This document shows, piece by piece, positions 25,325 to 38,975 of a DNA stretch of 64,000 nt. Below the pieces are notes generated by a model. It searched no databases. It saw nothing but the letters and a program-made list of their open reading frames with translations, and was not told the origin of the DNA. The translations under genes were made by a program, and so were the position numbers. Each line of letters opens with the position of its first letter. Position 1 is the stretch's first letter. Source of the stretch: Cranoglanis bouderius. Lineage: Eukaryota > Chordata > Actinopteri > Siluriformes > Cranoglanididae. The DNA is taken from positions 15,702,300 through 15,766,299 of the forward strand of contig CM042558.1 in assembly GCA_023630585.1 (NCBI GenBank), in the 5' to 3' direction.

Positions 25325-25677
25325 GCTCCTTGGTTTTCAGTAAGAGAACCTGTGAGAGATAAGACTAAAAGGACAGTCAGTCTGTCAGGAACAATTCTCT
25401 CACTGTCCCCCTCTCTCTCCGTCTCGCACCCGCTCTCGTTCTCTGCCTGTGAGCCTCTCTCTTTTTCTCTGTCTCCCTCTTTTTTTTTTGGTCTCATCCC
25501 TTTCTTTCTTTCTGCTGCTGCTCATTCTGCCTAATGGCAGCACTCAGATTTCTGTTGATGCCTGCCTCGATACACGACCCTTTCAGGACTCGGGGCTTCT
25601 ACTGCAGTTGGCCTGCTGGTTCTCCAGCACGCACTCACACATTTTATAATAAAACACTGCAGGTTATATGAAACGTA

Positions 25678-25975
25678 CATTCATTGGCCACTTTATTAGG
25701 AACACCCGTACCCCTGCTCATTCATGCAATTATCCAATCAATCAATCATTTGGCAGCAGAGTGATGCATAAAATCATGCAGAGCTTCGGTTAATGTTCAG
25801 TTTGGCATGGTTGTTAATGCCAGGCCTGTCCGAGCTGACAGGAAGGCTATGCTAACACAAACAATCACACTGCCCAACCGTGGTGAACAGAAAAGCATCT
25901 CAGAATCGACAACACATTGAATCTTGAGGCGGATGAGCTACAACGGTAGAAGACCACAATTTACCATTTCTCAGT
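25678..25975 (+). mobile_element. Tc1-like remnant, + orientation
   Basis: It starts with the terminal sequence CATTGGCCACTTTATTAGGAACACC, whose CCACTTTAATAGGAACGCC-like core is shared with 12898-13343. It continues with the transposase segment RADRKA...CGEQKSISE in degenerate form (25820-25945). The 3' part and right end are absent. Confidence 0.65.
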
Positions 25976-26804
25976 AAAATGACAAGCTGTGAGGGAGAAA
26001 AAAGAGAGGCTGGTGAGGGAACGACTGTGTAAAGCTGTTATAATGTAAGTGAGAACAGAAACTAACTTATTTTTGTGGATGTTCCTCCAAATTAAATGGA
26101 ACTATAATTAGATAAAACCGTATGACATGTTCTTTAATAAATAGTTCTAAAATTTGTTCTTTGAGTTTTTATTTTGTGTTTACAAATACACTATACACTA
26201 TAAAAACTAGTGCCCCCTCCTGGTGTGGAGATTTTTTATTTATTTATTTATTTTTTACTCAGACACAGATGATAAGTGCACATTCCCTATCAGCTGTTGT
26301 CTTTGCTGAGTGTTTGAATGAAACATTTCAGGGAAAGTGTAAGGCAGTTTGCTTTATTTTAGCTTTTTTGTTGTTGTTGTCAATGGCTTGAGGTGTCAGG
26401 GTCCTGTGATGTGAGGGTGTAAGATGTGTCCTAAGATATGAGGCCTCAGAACAGGTTCTAAAAACATACCCAGCAACTAAAACACAAAGTAGACATGCAC
26501 TGTAGTTCAATTAGATATAATACAATACAATAATGTATGGAGTCATTATAAGAGCATTGGATCTGTTGTTCATAGCTTTATATGTTGTGTGTAATATTTT
26601 TATATTTCTGAAATATTCTAAGCAACGTTATAGGTACACGCATACAATAAACACCTATTCCACAGTATACATATAGAAATATTGTACTTGAAATGATTAT
26701 ATATGGAGGGGATTAGAACCCCCCCTAGTCACTCAAAGCTCTGCTAAGAAAAACAGGCAGTACAAAACAATTTAAAACACATCCCTATTAGCACACAAAG
26801 ACTC

Positions 26805-26810
<6 letters not shown>

Positions 26811-26844
<34 letters not shown>
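26811..26844. repeat. AG microsatellite
   Basis: A pure (AG)n tract of about 17 units. No gene is seen from here to 29 kb. Confidence 0.85.
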
Positions 26845-26851
<7 letters not shown>

Positions 26852-29154
26852 CAGCCTTCATCTTCCTTCTTCCTGTTCTGGACATGCCAGAGTCCAAAAG
26901 AAGAGCTAAAGCAAGTCTTAAAGGAGGGAAGAAACACTCATCAGAAGCTCGGGTCACAGTCTTTACGAAGAAAGAAATTCTTAATCCAAATACAGAGAGA
27001 CTCGTCTCTTGTCCTCCCACTCCTTTCTTCATGAACGGAAATAAAAGAAATAAGGCAAAACTAATTAATTTACTAGAAGAGAAAATTGTCTAATGTTTAG
27101 AGGAAAGAGTCAGCAGTGAGAGGATCTGAGGTAGTAAACAGAGAGCGAAAATACGGCTTAGCGTGACTTAGTTTCTCTGTAAATATGCAGTTTAATTAAC
27201 ATATTCTCAAAAACACCTTCACAAAAAAACATAAAAGGTTCCACAGAAATCAGTGAATAAAGTGTGCTGTTGCTGAGAGTATGACACACACACACACAAA
27301 TTACACACACTCACACAAACTACGATCATGTAACAGTGCTTAAACACACTGCATCACTCATTCCTTTTATTCTGGCACGTTGGCAGTGAGTTTCAACCAT
27401 AAACCTGTTATTAGTTATCTTTTCATCCAAATGTTTATGCAAAAATCTGAGCAACATGCAAAAAAATGTGCGCTTCCTTGAGAACCTATGGTGTACCAGT
27501 ATCAGTGTCTATATCTATAGTGGTGTATTGTGCGGTTTGGGTCCTAGCCAATCTAGTCTCGTTCCAACTGGCACGCCACTGCGAACCCATATAAACATTC
27601 ATGTTATATCTTATTATGAGTGTTGAGTGTTAATCGGAGAACTCTTTCTGGACCAGCCTCCAATTCTGAAACGTTCAGTTACCTGTGATTAAGCTGATGT
27701 GTGTTGACTAGTGCCAACTCTGTGGTGCCAGGGGTTGACATTTAACGTCTATCTGCTGAAAACACTATACATCTCTATAAAACTCAGTTTATTTTCTATC
27801 CACTTTGGCCGGTCACCTTAGGTCGAGTGCACGCGACACAACTTTCAAAAACTCAGAAATAAGAGTTTTGGTTTGGGAAACATGGGCAGCGACAATTGTC
27901 TAGCTATTTTTATATTGTGTGCCACCAAGAGACATGTCAAGTTTGTTTTTATTTTTGCTTTTATTTTTACTGTTCCTAACAGCCATTTGGGTATGCCAAA
28001 TAATTTCTTACAGAAGCTTTATTATTGTGCTTGCATTTTGCTCTTGCACTTCCATACAAATAGATTGATGATGAACTGGATTCAGGGATCTGCTGCGCGG
28101 ATGAATTTGATTTTCTCCCAGCCTCTCATTGACTCTTTCTTAGCCATGTTCTTAGTCACAGAGTGGTTCAAAATACTCAATTAATTGTATAGAAAATCAA
28201 GCATGTTTGGAGCCTTGGTGATTCCCATGAAATCACATAACTGAACTGTTTAATTTTAATTTGTTAGTGCATTAAAAAACAATAATGAACTAATGATCAT
28301 AAATAATTATTGCATACAATTTTGAAATTCATTGTATACAATCTATATAGAGCAATATTTTGGCATGAGGTTCAAACCTTACTATAATCAAGGTTTAACT
28401 GAATTAATGCTTAGTACTTAAAATTTATAATAAAGGATTCCACATTCAATTACAAATTTATTGTTAATTTATTAATTCCTTGCAGTAGAACGTTCTGATC
28501 GAGCACCCTTTGTTCAAATCTATGATTCCCAATAGTTTGGAATAAAGTACAATGAAATTAATAAATGACTTCCCTAACCACTGGCATCGTTTAAGTTTCC
28601 TTTGCTCAACACACTTCTAAAACATCTGGATAATGTTCTGAGAAGCCGTTCAGATCCAGAAACCTGGATCAGATCGGGCGTTTTGGGAGAAGAGAAGAAA
28701 ATCCCAGGACTGGATTTGAGAATCTCTGCCAACCTTCAACCTTAATTGATGTATTTAGTAATGTTCACGAATATATTGTGTTACCGAAACAACTGAACAC
28801 AAAAACTGTCAGTCTATGACTCTAAAAGGAAAAAGAGATGCCCAAACTTCCTGTAGTGAAAGTTTTGTTGTTGTTGTTTTTGTTGTTGTTGTTGTTGTTT
28901 TCTCAGGCATGACATATAATCAGGAATTCAATACTTTTTTTCACTAAAAAAAACAGAAAAAAAAACACAGCTGCCCTTTAAATTCCCCTTTAATTTGATT
29001 TTTGGAGGAAAACGCACTAATAGACTTTGAGTGAATAAAATGTTTGGAAGCCGTTGTGCAATTCAAGAGGGGCTGGAATTGAAAAAGAACACTACCAATG
29101 AACAAACATCACTTTACTCTCTGGCAAAATGACCTCTCCTGGCTCAGCCTACTA

Positions 29155-29155
<1 letters not shown>

Positions 29156-29190
<35 letters not shown>

Positions 29191-29831
29191 TTATGTGTGT
29201 GTGTTCACTTTTTGCATTTTGACCTTCTCCTTCTTAATTAGATGCGTTGCCTCACTAAATAAACAAGCTGTACTGAATGCGGACGCTACTGAAAACTGAA
29301 TTACACATATGTAACAATTACATCAATTCAACGTCTCTCTTTCTCCGTGTGTTTCTCCGCCCGTTCACATACACACACTCACACGGAGTGACCTGCCTTT
29401 GCTCCGGGGCCTGAAGGCTTAAATAACTGTCTGGTGCCAGGCTGCTGCACCCAGGGGCTTGTGGGAGATGAGGCAGGGGTCATTGAAAGGCTGGTGTGTG
29501 TGTGTGTGTGTATGTGTGTGTTTGGGTTTTGTGTACGCGTGCATGTGTATGTGTGTTCTCTGTCCGTCTGTCTTCCTCCGTTTACCTGACTCTGGTCATG
29601 GGATCTCTATTCAGCTGTAGAGTCAGCAGACTATGAGAGCAAATAGATAGAGCTTGACCTTTGTATCTCTTCCTACTTAGGCGAGCAGCAATCCCAGAAT
29701 TCCTTTCTGCCGGTTCAGAGAAAACAAAAAAGCCCATTTTTTGAACGAGCCTTGGACGAAGTGTGCTTTTGGTAATCACATGAGTGTCACTTTTCATTTT
29801 AGAGCAATAATGGGAGAACATGGAGGTGCTG

Positions 29832-29878
<47 letters not shown>

Positions 29879-29893
29879 GCCCCAGGGCAGTAG

Positions 29894-29936
<43 letters not shown>

Positions 29937-30090
29937 GCACGTGGGGCTTGGCTCCATGGGTGGCACAGCTTGGATGGAGGGTCTTGGGCTTGGTCTGGTT
30001 GTCATTTTGTTACATGGCCAGCCTGTCTGCCTTTTTCCCAGAGATCCCGGGTGAGAAAAGGGTCAAGGGGGTTCAGTATGTTTTGGGCAC

Positions 30091-30163
<73 letters not shown>

Positions 30164-30167
30164 GTGG
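29156..30167. repeat. Microsatellite cluster (GT, GT, CT, GT)
   Basis: Four tracts lie within 1 kb: GT at 29156-29188, GT at 29835-29877, CT at 29894-29935 and GT at 30093-30167. All long frames in this kilobase are translations of these tracts. Confidence 0.85.
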
Positions 30168-30424
30168 CAACACCGTCCACCGAAACATCTAAAAACAAAC
30201 AATTTGCTCTCAAAAGATTGTGTGCTTTGAGCTCTGAGAGAGAGCGAGACATCAAAGCATGCATGCAGACTCATTCTCACACACACACACACTGACAAAG
30301 CCCGTTTTCTCTTTACCCAGACCACCTGAAACAGGAAGTGACAAACACCGTTCATGCTGTAATTCGTTAACACACAGGTCAATCAAGTAAAAAGGAAGCT
30401 CAACTCTTAGCGATAATTACAGTC

Positions 30425-30670
30425 ACCTCACGCGTCTCAATAAAAGATCCGCAGCAAGCAGACCGGGGGGCATTTCCGACACGTTTGGGGACCTGCTGGG
30501 TCAAAGATCGGCGCCGCTTTAAGATTTTCACATTCCCCTTCCACCGCACGATTGGCCCTCGCAATCTGCAGCGTTTGCCACAGGCTCCGCTAACTGAGCA
30601 AACAGGAAAAGGCCAAACACGTTCGGCGCAATCAGGCAGACAGCGAGCTGATCAGGTGACCCAGGAGAGG
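30425..30670. other. Possible conserved non-coding element
   Basis: A GC-richer, repeat-free segment (CGCGTCTCAATAAAAGATC, GGGTCAAAGATCGGCGCCGC, AGATTTTCACATTCC) between microsatellites and unique sequence. No splice-consistent exon is seen. It is noted because its composition stands out from the surroundings. Confidence 0.22.
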
Positions 30671-30914
30671 AGCGGGCGATGGAGTCCAGTGTAGGGGTCA
30701 CTGCCAGGTCATCATAATTCGCCCAAAGGCGAAACAGATGGAGGGAAGAATAGGCAGCCCATCTCTCTTAGCTCTCCTTCAGAGAAAGGATTACACTGTG
30801 TTTAGCCTCATAAGGCCCTGTTTCAATTTATACAAAGATGAGCATCTGGGTGCATGTTACCTTTAGTGGTATATATTAAAATCTTAAGTCTAGCGGAAAG
30901 TTCGTGAATTCATA

Positions 30915-31465
30915 CAGTACTGTGCAAAAGTTTTAGGCACCCTATTTTTTTTTAGTACAAACTTTGTTATAGATTTTTTTTATTTTATGACGTCTACATT
31001 ATCAAGTCAGTAGAAAAAAAAAACATTTTAGATTCCCAAACATTGGTTTTAAAATGTTACAAAATTAAATGTTATAGAAAAATGTTTGCATGTCATTAAG
31101 GAAAGCAGCATATTACGTAAGAGACACTTTTCAGACAAAAAACACAATGAAGGCTGCTGGGTTTTGCTGCAAAAATAAGAAGCGAGTGCGAAAGTCAAAG
31201 TGTCCAGAAGAACTGTGTCTGGTTCTGCAAGATGCTCAATAAAACTTACCAGCTCATTTCCTTATAAAACTGCACTAATTGTACCGGAGACTACTATTTT
31301 TATTTTAATTTGCCACACCAAATATTCACTTCATTTCATTTACTACAGTTTACTGCTCTTTACAGTACTTTTTTTTAAATGTAGAAAATTTTATTTCATT
31401 ATTTTGAAGGCATCTTTGCTCTACAGCATTTCTTTTCATGTGCAAAAGACTTTTGCACAGTACTG
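30915..31465. mobile_element. 551-bp MITE with Tc1-type ends
   Basis: The left end CAGTACTGTGCAAAAG and the right end CTTTTGCACAGTACTG are perfect inverted copies, and each is flanked by TA. This is the pattern of Tc1/mariner target duplication. There is no transposase. A second, truncated copy of the interior lies at 47363-47782 inside the first intron of the ITIH gene. Confidence 0.85.
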
Positions 31466-32154
31466 TACAATCAGGAAGGAAATGATATTTTCTTTGTTGC
31501 AAGTGATTTTGTGTTCTTTCTCTTAGTCAAAGCCACAGGAAATTAACTTTACACTTTTTAAACGCTTTTTTCCCCTTAATATTCAGTATTGCTAATGTAT
31601 GTTTCTAACAATCAGCACAATTGAACAAAATATATATCTGAAATATGCTTTGATGTAGTTTGCTCTCCATCTTCTCTGGACATGAGTAAATGGAAGTTTG
31701 ATCATTTTTGGATGTGGTGTTCATGAGAAATTGTAGATTGAATGTCGAATGTTGAATATAAAACCAACTACATTCTTTTTAACCTGGCTTTATATTCAAC
31801 GTTGTGAATGTAAACTTCAGTATACAGTTTATTGGATTTCCATCTTTGTGTCTTCTGAAGTATCGATGCCGAATGTTCTGTGAGGAAAACGGGTGAAGTT
31901 TTTGGACCACTTTTCCATAACTGCTAACTGACAGTCCCTGTCACGGGCGATATGGCCGACATGTGAACATGGTGCTTTAGAACACAGTGAGACTTACTGT
32001 AATAAACATTTAGGAATGTAGCGTTAAGGTGGCAGCCATTTTGGACAGAAATAATTATCCCTTCAGCACAACCTGGTATCACAGTTTACCAAAAAGATGG
32101 AAGTTTGGCTTTATCTACTTTTCTACACAGCTTAACAAAGATCATACCAAAAAA

Positions 32155-32187
32155 CAAACAAACAAACAAACAAACAAACAAACAAAA
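32155..32187. repeat. AAAC tetranucleotide repeat
   Basis: A (CAAA)n tract of about 8 units ending in a short A run. Confidence 0.8.
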
Positions 32188-32938
32188 AAAACTCATGAAG
32201 TGAACGAGGTTTACTTTTCATGGATTTGGATTAAATGAGCATTGAAAGGAAACATTTGCTGTGAAGTGAAAACCAAGGGAATTTTCGCAAACTTAGAGGG
32301 CGGAGTTTACAAGAAAGCTGGAAGTTGTGCTTTATTTCACTTTGCACTTTTAAATACAGATCAAATATCCTTGATATTTTACAAAATCATGTATCTGTAC
32401 AGCTTAATACTGTCATTTGAAGCAAATCTACTAAATTTGGTGTTAGATAGACTTCCATTACTATTTTAGTCTTGTAACTCTGAGAGCTAAAGAAGCGTAG
32501 ACTCCAAACATGTCTTAGCAGACTGAGGAAAGTCAAGTCAGAAGTGTTGTAAATGTGATATTTTATTAAAGAATTCCTTGAAGTCTATCACAGGATCAGA
32601 GTGAAAATGCACAGCAATGCAGCAGATGAGTATTGTTCATACACGCTGCTCCAAAGAGCTTTCGATTTGAACCCGAGTTCGCAAATAGGCTTGAAATGGC
32701 AGGCTGGAAGCTTCTTTCCGTCTAATTGAATCAGCATCCTGTGCAGGGTTTTCCCCGCGTGGAACAGCGCTCCTGTCGTCTGTCTGTCTGCTCTTTCTTT
32801 TACTCTTACACTTTCTATATTTGAGGGGTTTTTTTTTGTTTGTTTGTTTTTTTTTTGTTTGCTTGTTTTTTTCCCCTTAGCTTATCGCACCATCTGGAAT
32901 TCAGCTCCATGAGTCTGATAAACATGGGGCACCAGTAC

Positions 32939-32940
<2 letters not shown>

Positions 32941-32994
<54 letters not shown>

Positions 32995-33003
32995 GTCTCT
33001 CTC
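32941..33003. repeat. CT microsatellite, about 60 bp
   Basis: A (CT)n tract with one GT interruption near the right end. Confidence 0.9.
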
Positions 33004-34392
33004 TTTAGACGTGTGTTTTAACACAAGCTTGACAGTACGGGACTTCCAGCATGCAGAAAAAGCCCTTAACCAAACAACCAAACAAGGAAGATAAGTCTGA
33101 AATATGTAAAGTATCTTATCTTAACATGTAAAATGGTAAGAATGTTGTTTCGTGCTACAACAAGACAACGGCTCATACCTGAGAGACACGTCTCTGTCCT
33201 CGGCTAAATGGTGATGCCCTTATGACCTTTTCTCACTGAGGTCAGCACTTGTGTAATGTAACGAATACAATCTTGCTAATGATTAGCGATACTGATTAAT
33301 GCCTCCCTACTGTAAGACAGCGTGTTTAAATGAACAGATAATGACACTGAGACAATTCGGACAACGTGCACAACAGTCGACGTTGGTTTTCGTTGATCAA
33401 AAATAAAAAAAAATCTTTACATTCTACTCGCTACATTTCAAACAGATAAAATGATCTTTTTTTCCATGTTGTTCTGTGATTTCTCTTTTAAACATCCCTA
33501 GTTAATCCTTTGGATTATTTATTGGTACGTTTTTACATTTCATGATTTGCATTACAGTGTCCTACACCGAAATGGAAAGAAAAAAACGAACAGAAAAACT
33601 AAAAACAACAACAAACAATAAAACATTGAAGAAAAATCACGTACATATGTTTCTCACATGTAATTATGTGAGTAATGTATGAAAAAAAAAGTGAAGGCGC
33701 TTTTCAAGTACTCATCATGTGAATAATATGTGATCACATGAAACATTCATGTGAAAAATAAATGAATCACGTGTGGAAAAATAGAAAAACAATAAGTCAG
33801 AAAAGATCAAATCGTTTACTATAAGGTAGTTTATGGTAATGATAATTAGAAATGTTTTTTGTTTGTTTGTTTTCTATTTAAAAATCCACCATCAATCTGA
33901 GTTTTTGTTTTTTCGATTATTAACCTTATTAAAGCCTTCTGTACTCTCCCTTCAACCTGAAATGTTGGAAATGTCCATTTTACTAGGCTTTTGGTTCTGG
34001 ACGATTAAATCATTAATTGTGCTTGTTGTTGTTTTTTTTTTAAAAAAACAACAACAAAAAAAAAAACCCACTATATCGCACAAGCTTAAGTTGACATGAG
34101 AGATTAGGGGTAGCTGGTTTAGTTGATTTGTGTCCAGGGTGCTTGCTTCCTTGGCGAAAGGTGTGCTAATTTATCGTCAGTATTTATTGTGCGTTCTGAA
34201 ACACAAACTTCTTTTTCATTTGTGATGCTTTCTCACACTTTTATTTTTGTACTTAAGTAAAGTCAATTTAAAAGACTGTAGTTTCATACTTTCACTCTGA
34301 AGATCTGAAAATAAGCAGGAATAGAGTGAGAGCGAGAGATCAGTCTGATTTTAGGGGTGTAAAAAGGAGAAAATCTGAAAGAGACAAAAAAA

Positions 34393-34394
<2 letters not shown>

Positions 34395-34432
<38 letters not shown>
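34395..34432. repeat. GA microsatellite
   Basis: A pure (GA)n tract of about 19 units, followed by a GC-richer segment to 34730 with no recognised exon. Confidence 0.85.
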
Positions 34433-34435
<3 letters not shown>

Positions 34436-36931
34436 CTTGGCTATAAGAGCTTACAGATGAAGGAAAAGAGAAAGAGAGGCAGAGATAAAGGCCAGGCAGC
34501 CATGTGGGTGATTCCAGCCTCGCTCAGGTGTGTCCAACTAGCAGCGCCGAGAGACAGACAGGCGGGCAGACTGGCGTCGACGGCCACACGCGTGTCCTGC
34601 CACACCACACGCCAAGAACCCGCATACCAGCGCGCCCACACGCGGGCACAATGAGCGCTCAGTCCTGCATCACGCATCGCCGGCAGCAGCAATGCCAAAA
34701 ATTCCAACACAAAGGTAGAGCTGATGTGTGAGCCGGAGAGGGTGAAGGGTGACGCACTAATCACTGCACAGTTCACACAACCAGCATACACACACACATA
34801 CCATACACGTGACCTTGAGCAGTTTTACATCAGATAATAGTTACATGTGTATGAAAAGTCATGGTGACACTTTTCAATAAAAAGGATTTGAAGGATTTGT
34901 TCCACATGTCGGCCTTCGAGTAACTGAAGCTGAATGAACGATGTTACGTTAGTGCTCTTCTTCTGCATATTAACCGTCAACTGAAACTACTTTGAGCTCG
35001 AAAAAAGAGCAACGACTTGATTGAGAGCGGTAAAGAAGGATAAAATGATTTAGAGCAGAAATCTAATGATCATGTTCATGTATAAAGTGTGTCCTATAAC
35101 ATAAAACCGGGGGGAAATGAGTACATTAAAACTTCTACAAAAGGAATTACCAGGATACGAGTTTTATATAGTGTTATTGTGTAGTTTTATAATATAAATT
35201 TATTTAGAGCAATAAATGAGTCTGTAATTCAAGCATTTAATGATTATGTGCATATAAAAATGTGTTTTGTAATGTAAAGCTGACTAAATCATTAAAAAAC
35301 ATTAAAGCAATGATCAGGATGTTGGTTTTATAATATAAGCACATACACACAAACATTTCTGCAATGTGCTATTTAAATTAGGACTTTTGTATTTTTTATT
35401 TGATTTTTTTTTTTTAATTGTATTTTTAATATCTCTATGCAACAGTTACTGTGGCAAAGTTCAGGAATTAGTGTTGATTAATTTGATCTATTTCTCTATT
35501 TGCTGCACTTGGTGGCTTTCTATAGCTACAGCTTTCACCAAGTTGTACTTTAGGTTGTGAATAAACAATTGTGGAAAATGTTTATAGAAAAAGGCCAAGC
35601 AGAATCGAATTCATCTTAAGCCTGAAATTCAGACTCAAATTTCTAGCGTGTTATGTGTAAAAGTGTACAAAAGTATGTACGTGATGATTGAGAATTATGT
35701 GAAATATCAATTTTTTAAGGATTCTTTGCATTTGGTGTGTTTTATATAGCTCCAGCTCTCACTAAGTTGACAGGGATGTCCCTTAGAAAGCAAAAAACAA
35801 AGAAGAAAAAGTGGTTACTTGCCTACGGTTTGGAAAAAGAGACATAAAATCAAATCAGTTTTGACAAAACCATTTTACTTCATACAAATACTGTAGTCTT
35901 AAGTAGGTTTCAGATGTTTTATGACTTTTCAAGGATGTGTTGCACATCATGGGATTTCTGCAGCTACAGCTTTCATTAAGTTCGAGCGGGAGAGAGAGAG
36001 AGAGAGAGAAAGAAAGGAAGTAGCTTTTTTTTAGCTGCTGTACTTGTTTTGTAGATGTTCTACAACATTAAACATAGCTATAAATGGACAAAACGGACAA
36101 CCTGCCATTCTTTATTCTTCTGTATATATAAAAATTGTTAGCAAGTTCCAGTGAGAAATAAAACACTTCAAGATATGCTGTTTTTGGAAACTTTTGGTGT
36201 TGATTATTTTCCCATATCATCATGCCTCTCAATTGTTTTATTCCTTACATTTCTCATTTATGCAGCTGTTATGATGGCAGTGTATTGGTTCAGGACTAGA
36301 TACTAGATTTCAAGGCTTTTCTGCACTTTCTTAAGTTACAGCTTTCGATTAAAGTTCGAAAGTTGAGAGCAAGCCTTAAAATTCAGTCTTATAAAACATT
36401 TCCAGACAAATGTTGGGGGGGGAGAAAAATAATAAATTCCCCAAAGGTAATGATCAGGGTGGGACTGATCAGGAAGTTGATGTTAAATTGTGAATTTGTC
36501 TTCGAAGCAATATTTCAGTGTGTATTGATTGTTGACAACGATTGACTAAATTCATATTTTAAATTCAAGTTTTAAATATCTCTTCTCTAATCTATCCAAA
36601 GATGTGGTTTCATTGTTCATGAGTGACAGCATTTTAAGACTTTTGAAGAATTTGCAGAACATCGTGTGCTTTCAATAACTACTCAGTATGTTCCTTGAAG
36701 GTTTTTAGATTTAAAAAAAAAAGAAAGAACAGAAAAAAAGAAAAAGGAGACTAAGCAGGAAAAAATGATGCAGAACAAGCCTTAAGTTCAGATTCAATGT
36801 TTATAATTATCACATGCACAACTAATAATAAATAATAATGGTCTAGGGTTTATGTACACATAATTTTATTTTTTTTTAAAGTATGTATTAATGTATCTTG
36901 TTAGTACTCTACCATGCATTCAAGCCTATGT

Positions 36932-36988
36932 ATAATATAATATAATATAATATAATATAATATAATATAATATAATATAATATAATAT
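36932..36988. repeat. TATAA pentanucleotide repeat, about 11 copies
   Basis: An uninterrupted (TATAA)n tract of about 57 bp. Confidence 0.9.
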
Positions 36989-38916
36989 ATAAAATTGTGA
37001 CATAGTACACAAAGTTCCCAGAGAAATGTCACATGAAGTTCTTCTGAAGGACTTTTGTCCCTGCACTGATACTTCACAATTAAATTTATGCACTTGGGCT
37101 TTATATAATAACATCATATATCACCAAAAAAAAGAAAAAGTTATTTCTCTTTATCTTTATCTAGATAAAAAGCAACTGTTTGTAAAAGAGATACTAAAGT
37201 TCTTTTAGCTTTATGTTATGTGTTTTACTGTGTTTGTACTGATATCAAAGCCTCATCTACAGATTGCTTGTTATCATCTTCTAAATAAACACATGCGTAC
37301 AGCAGCAAACGCTCCCAAACAGAAGTGAGACGGTGAAATAAAGAACCGACACAACAACAAAGAAGTATATTGTCAGGGGACAACGTGATTGTTGAGTTTA
37401 CACATGTACAAGGAATCTGTTCTGGTTAGATTTGGAGCTCACATACTGTTTACTATGACAGTAATGAGCAGTAAACAATTGCAAACATGGTAAATACTGT
37501 ATGTCACAAGAATCTCTGGCGCCAGCAAATAAGAGCAGCTGATTCGAATCAGAGCATTCAGGTTTTTGTTTTTTTTCTAAACCGAGAAACTTCAGCAAAC
37601 TGCAAACGTAAATAAGAATATTGTTAGAACTTGCTGACAGAATTTGATTCTTCTTGAATTCATCAGAATCAGAATTTCCTCATTCACTTAAACTGTGATT
37701 CCACACCCAAGTAACACAAATACACGCATTACAGTATCATCACTGTTGACTGAAATTGTCCTGTTTCTTGAAGGACTGTATATAATGTTCAGAATTCAGC
37801 GTTCCTCACTTTTAAATAGACTGAAAACCTGCTAAATGAGCAACATGGCCTGTTTCGGGTACTCGGCCTTTCTGTTCCCCAGAAGATTTAACCCAGTTGT
37901 AGGACAACAGGTGGAGCAAATTTATTTTCTTTTCAAGCACAGACTTCAGGGACAGTTTAATTAAACGCATGCAAAACTCTTTATCAGTCTCTCTTTGACT
38001 CAGAGGTACACAAAAAAATAAGATTATTTTTATTGTAAGTGCACATGCAACAAAATCTAGTTTCATGACAACAATTTGATGATATTTATTTTGTAATGTA
38101 TAATTTATAAAAATCTATCAAGTGATAAAACAGAAAGCTTTTCAGAAGGAACAGAATGTCGACAGCATTGAATTATGCAGCAGTGAATTACACTTAGATT
38201 AATAATGAAAATAAAATGTCACAAATTGGTGATGAAAGGCATGTAGCGTCTGGTCTGTCTACGGCAACGCACAGTACTCCAAATAATAATTATCAAAATA
38301 ATAATAGGATGAGGTCAAATATTTAGAAAAAACAACAACAACAACAAAAACACATATAAACATAGACAATAGTATAATTGTATACCAGTAATATTTGCAT
38401 TGTTATTCAATTAAAGATAAACTCATTTAAATGCTAGTTACACTTGCTAATTAAAATTTTTTATTTTAATTAAAATGGTAATATAAAACTAAGGGGGATG
38501 TAAGACATTACTTTTTAATAACCATACTATTTAAATGCAGTTTTAAAAAATGTCAATCAATTCATAAACATTATAAACTCCATATCAGGAACACTAAGAT
38601 GGTGTTAAAAAAAAAAAACAATCTAATAAAATGTTATCAAATGTTCTGCAAACAAACATCAAACTCTGACCCAAATTTGGTCAGTGAAATTTTTAAATAA
38701 ATTAAACGCCCAATGAAATTTTTAAATAAATTAAATGTACTAAACTTTCAAAAACTTTTCAAATAGGTTGTTACATTTGATTACACTGGTTGTTTTTTTT
38801 TTTTGTTTGTTTGTTTGTTTGTTTTTTAAATATAAGTGAATTAATAATTGACGTGTTTAGAACTGTTAGTTAACGCATCCTCACGATTTCCTCAGAGTTC
38901 ATTTTTCAAGATTTTG

Positions 38917-38975
38917 GCGCCACCTAGTGGACAACAACGCTACCCAGTAATTGTAACTTTGCCGCCATCTTGTGG
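38917..38975 (-). promoter_or_regulatory. Tandem pair of CTCF-like sites
   Basis: On the - strand, 38917-38930 reads CCACTAGGTGGCGC, a full match to the CTCF core consensus CCASYAGRKGGCRS. 45 bp away, 38962-38975 reads CCACAAGATGGCGG, matching at all but one position. Both sites have the same orientation. They lie about 8.2 kb upstream of the ITIH start codon, in a repeat-poor patch. If bound, they could act as a boundary between the gene-poor left part and the ITIH locus. Motif match only. Confidence 0.45.

Noticed and set aside
29820..30295. Several overlapping frames over GT/CT tracts
   Set aside because: Cys-Val, Leu-Ser and Thr-His repeats are translations of dinucleotide repeats. The same applies at 10.0, 24.5, 25.3, 43.1, 45.7 and 46.9 kb.
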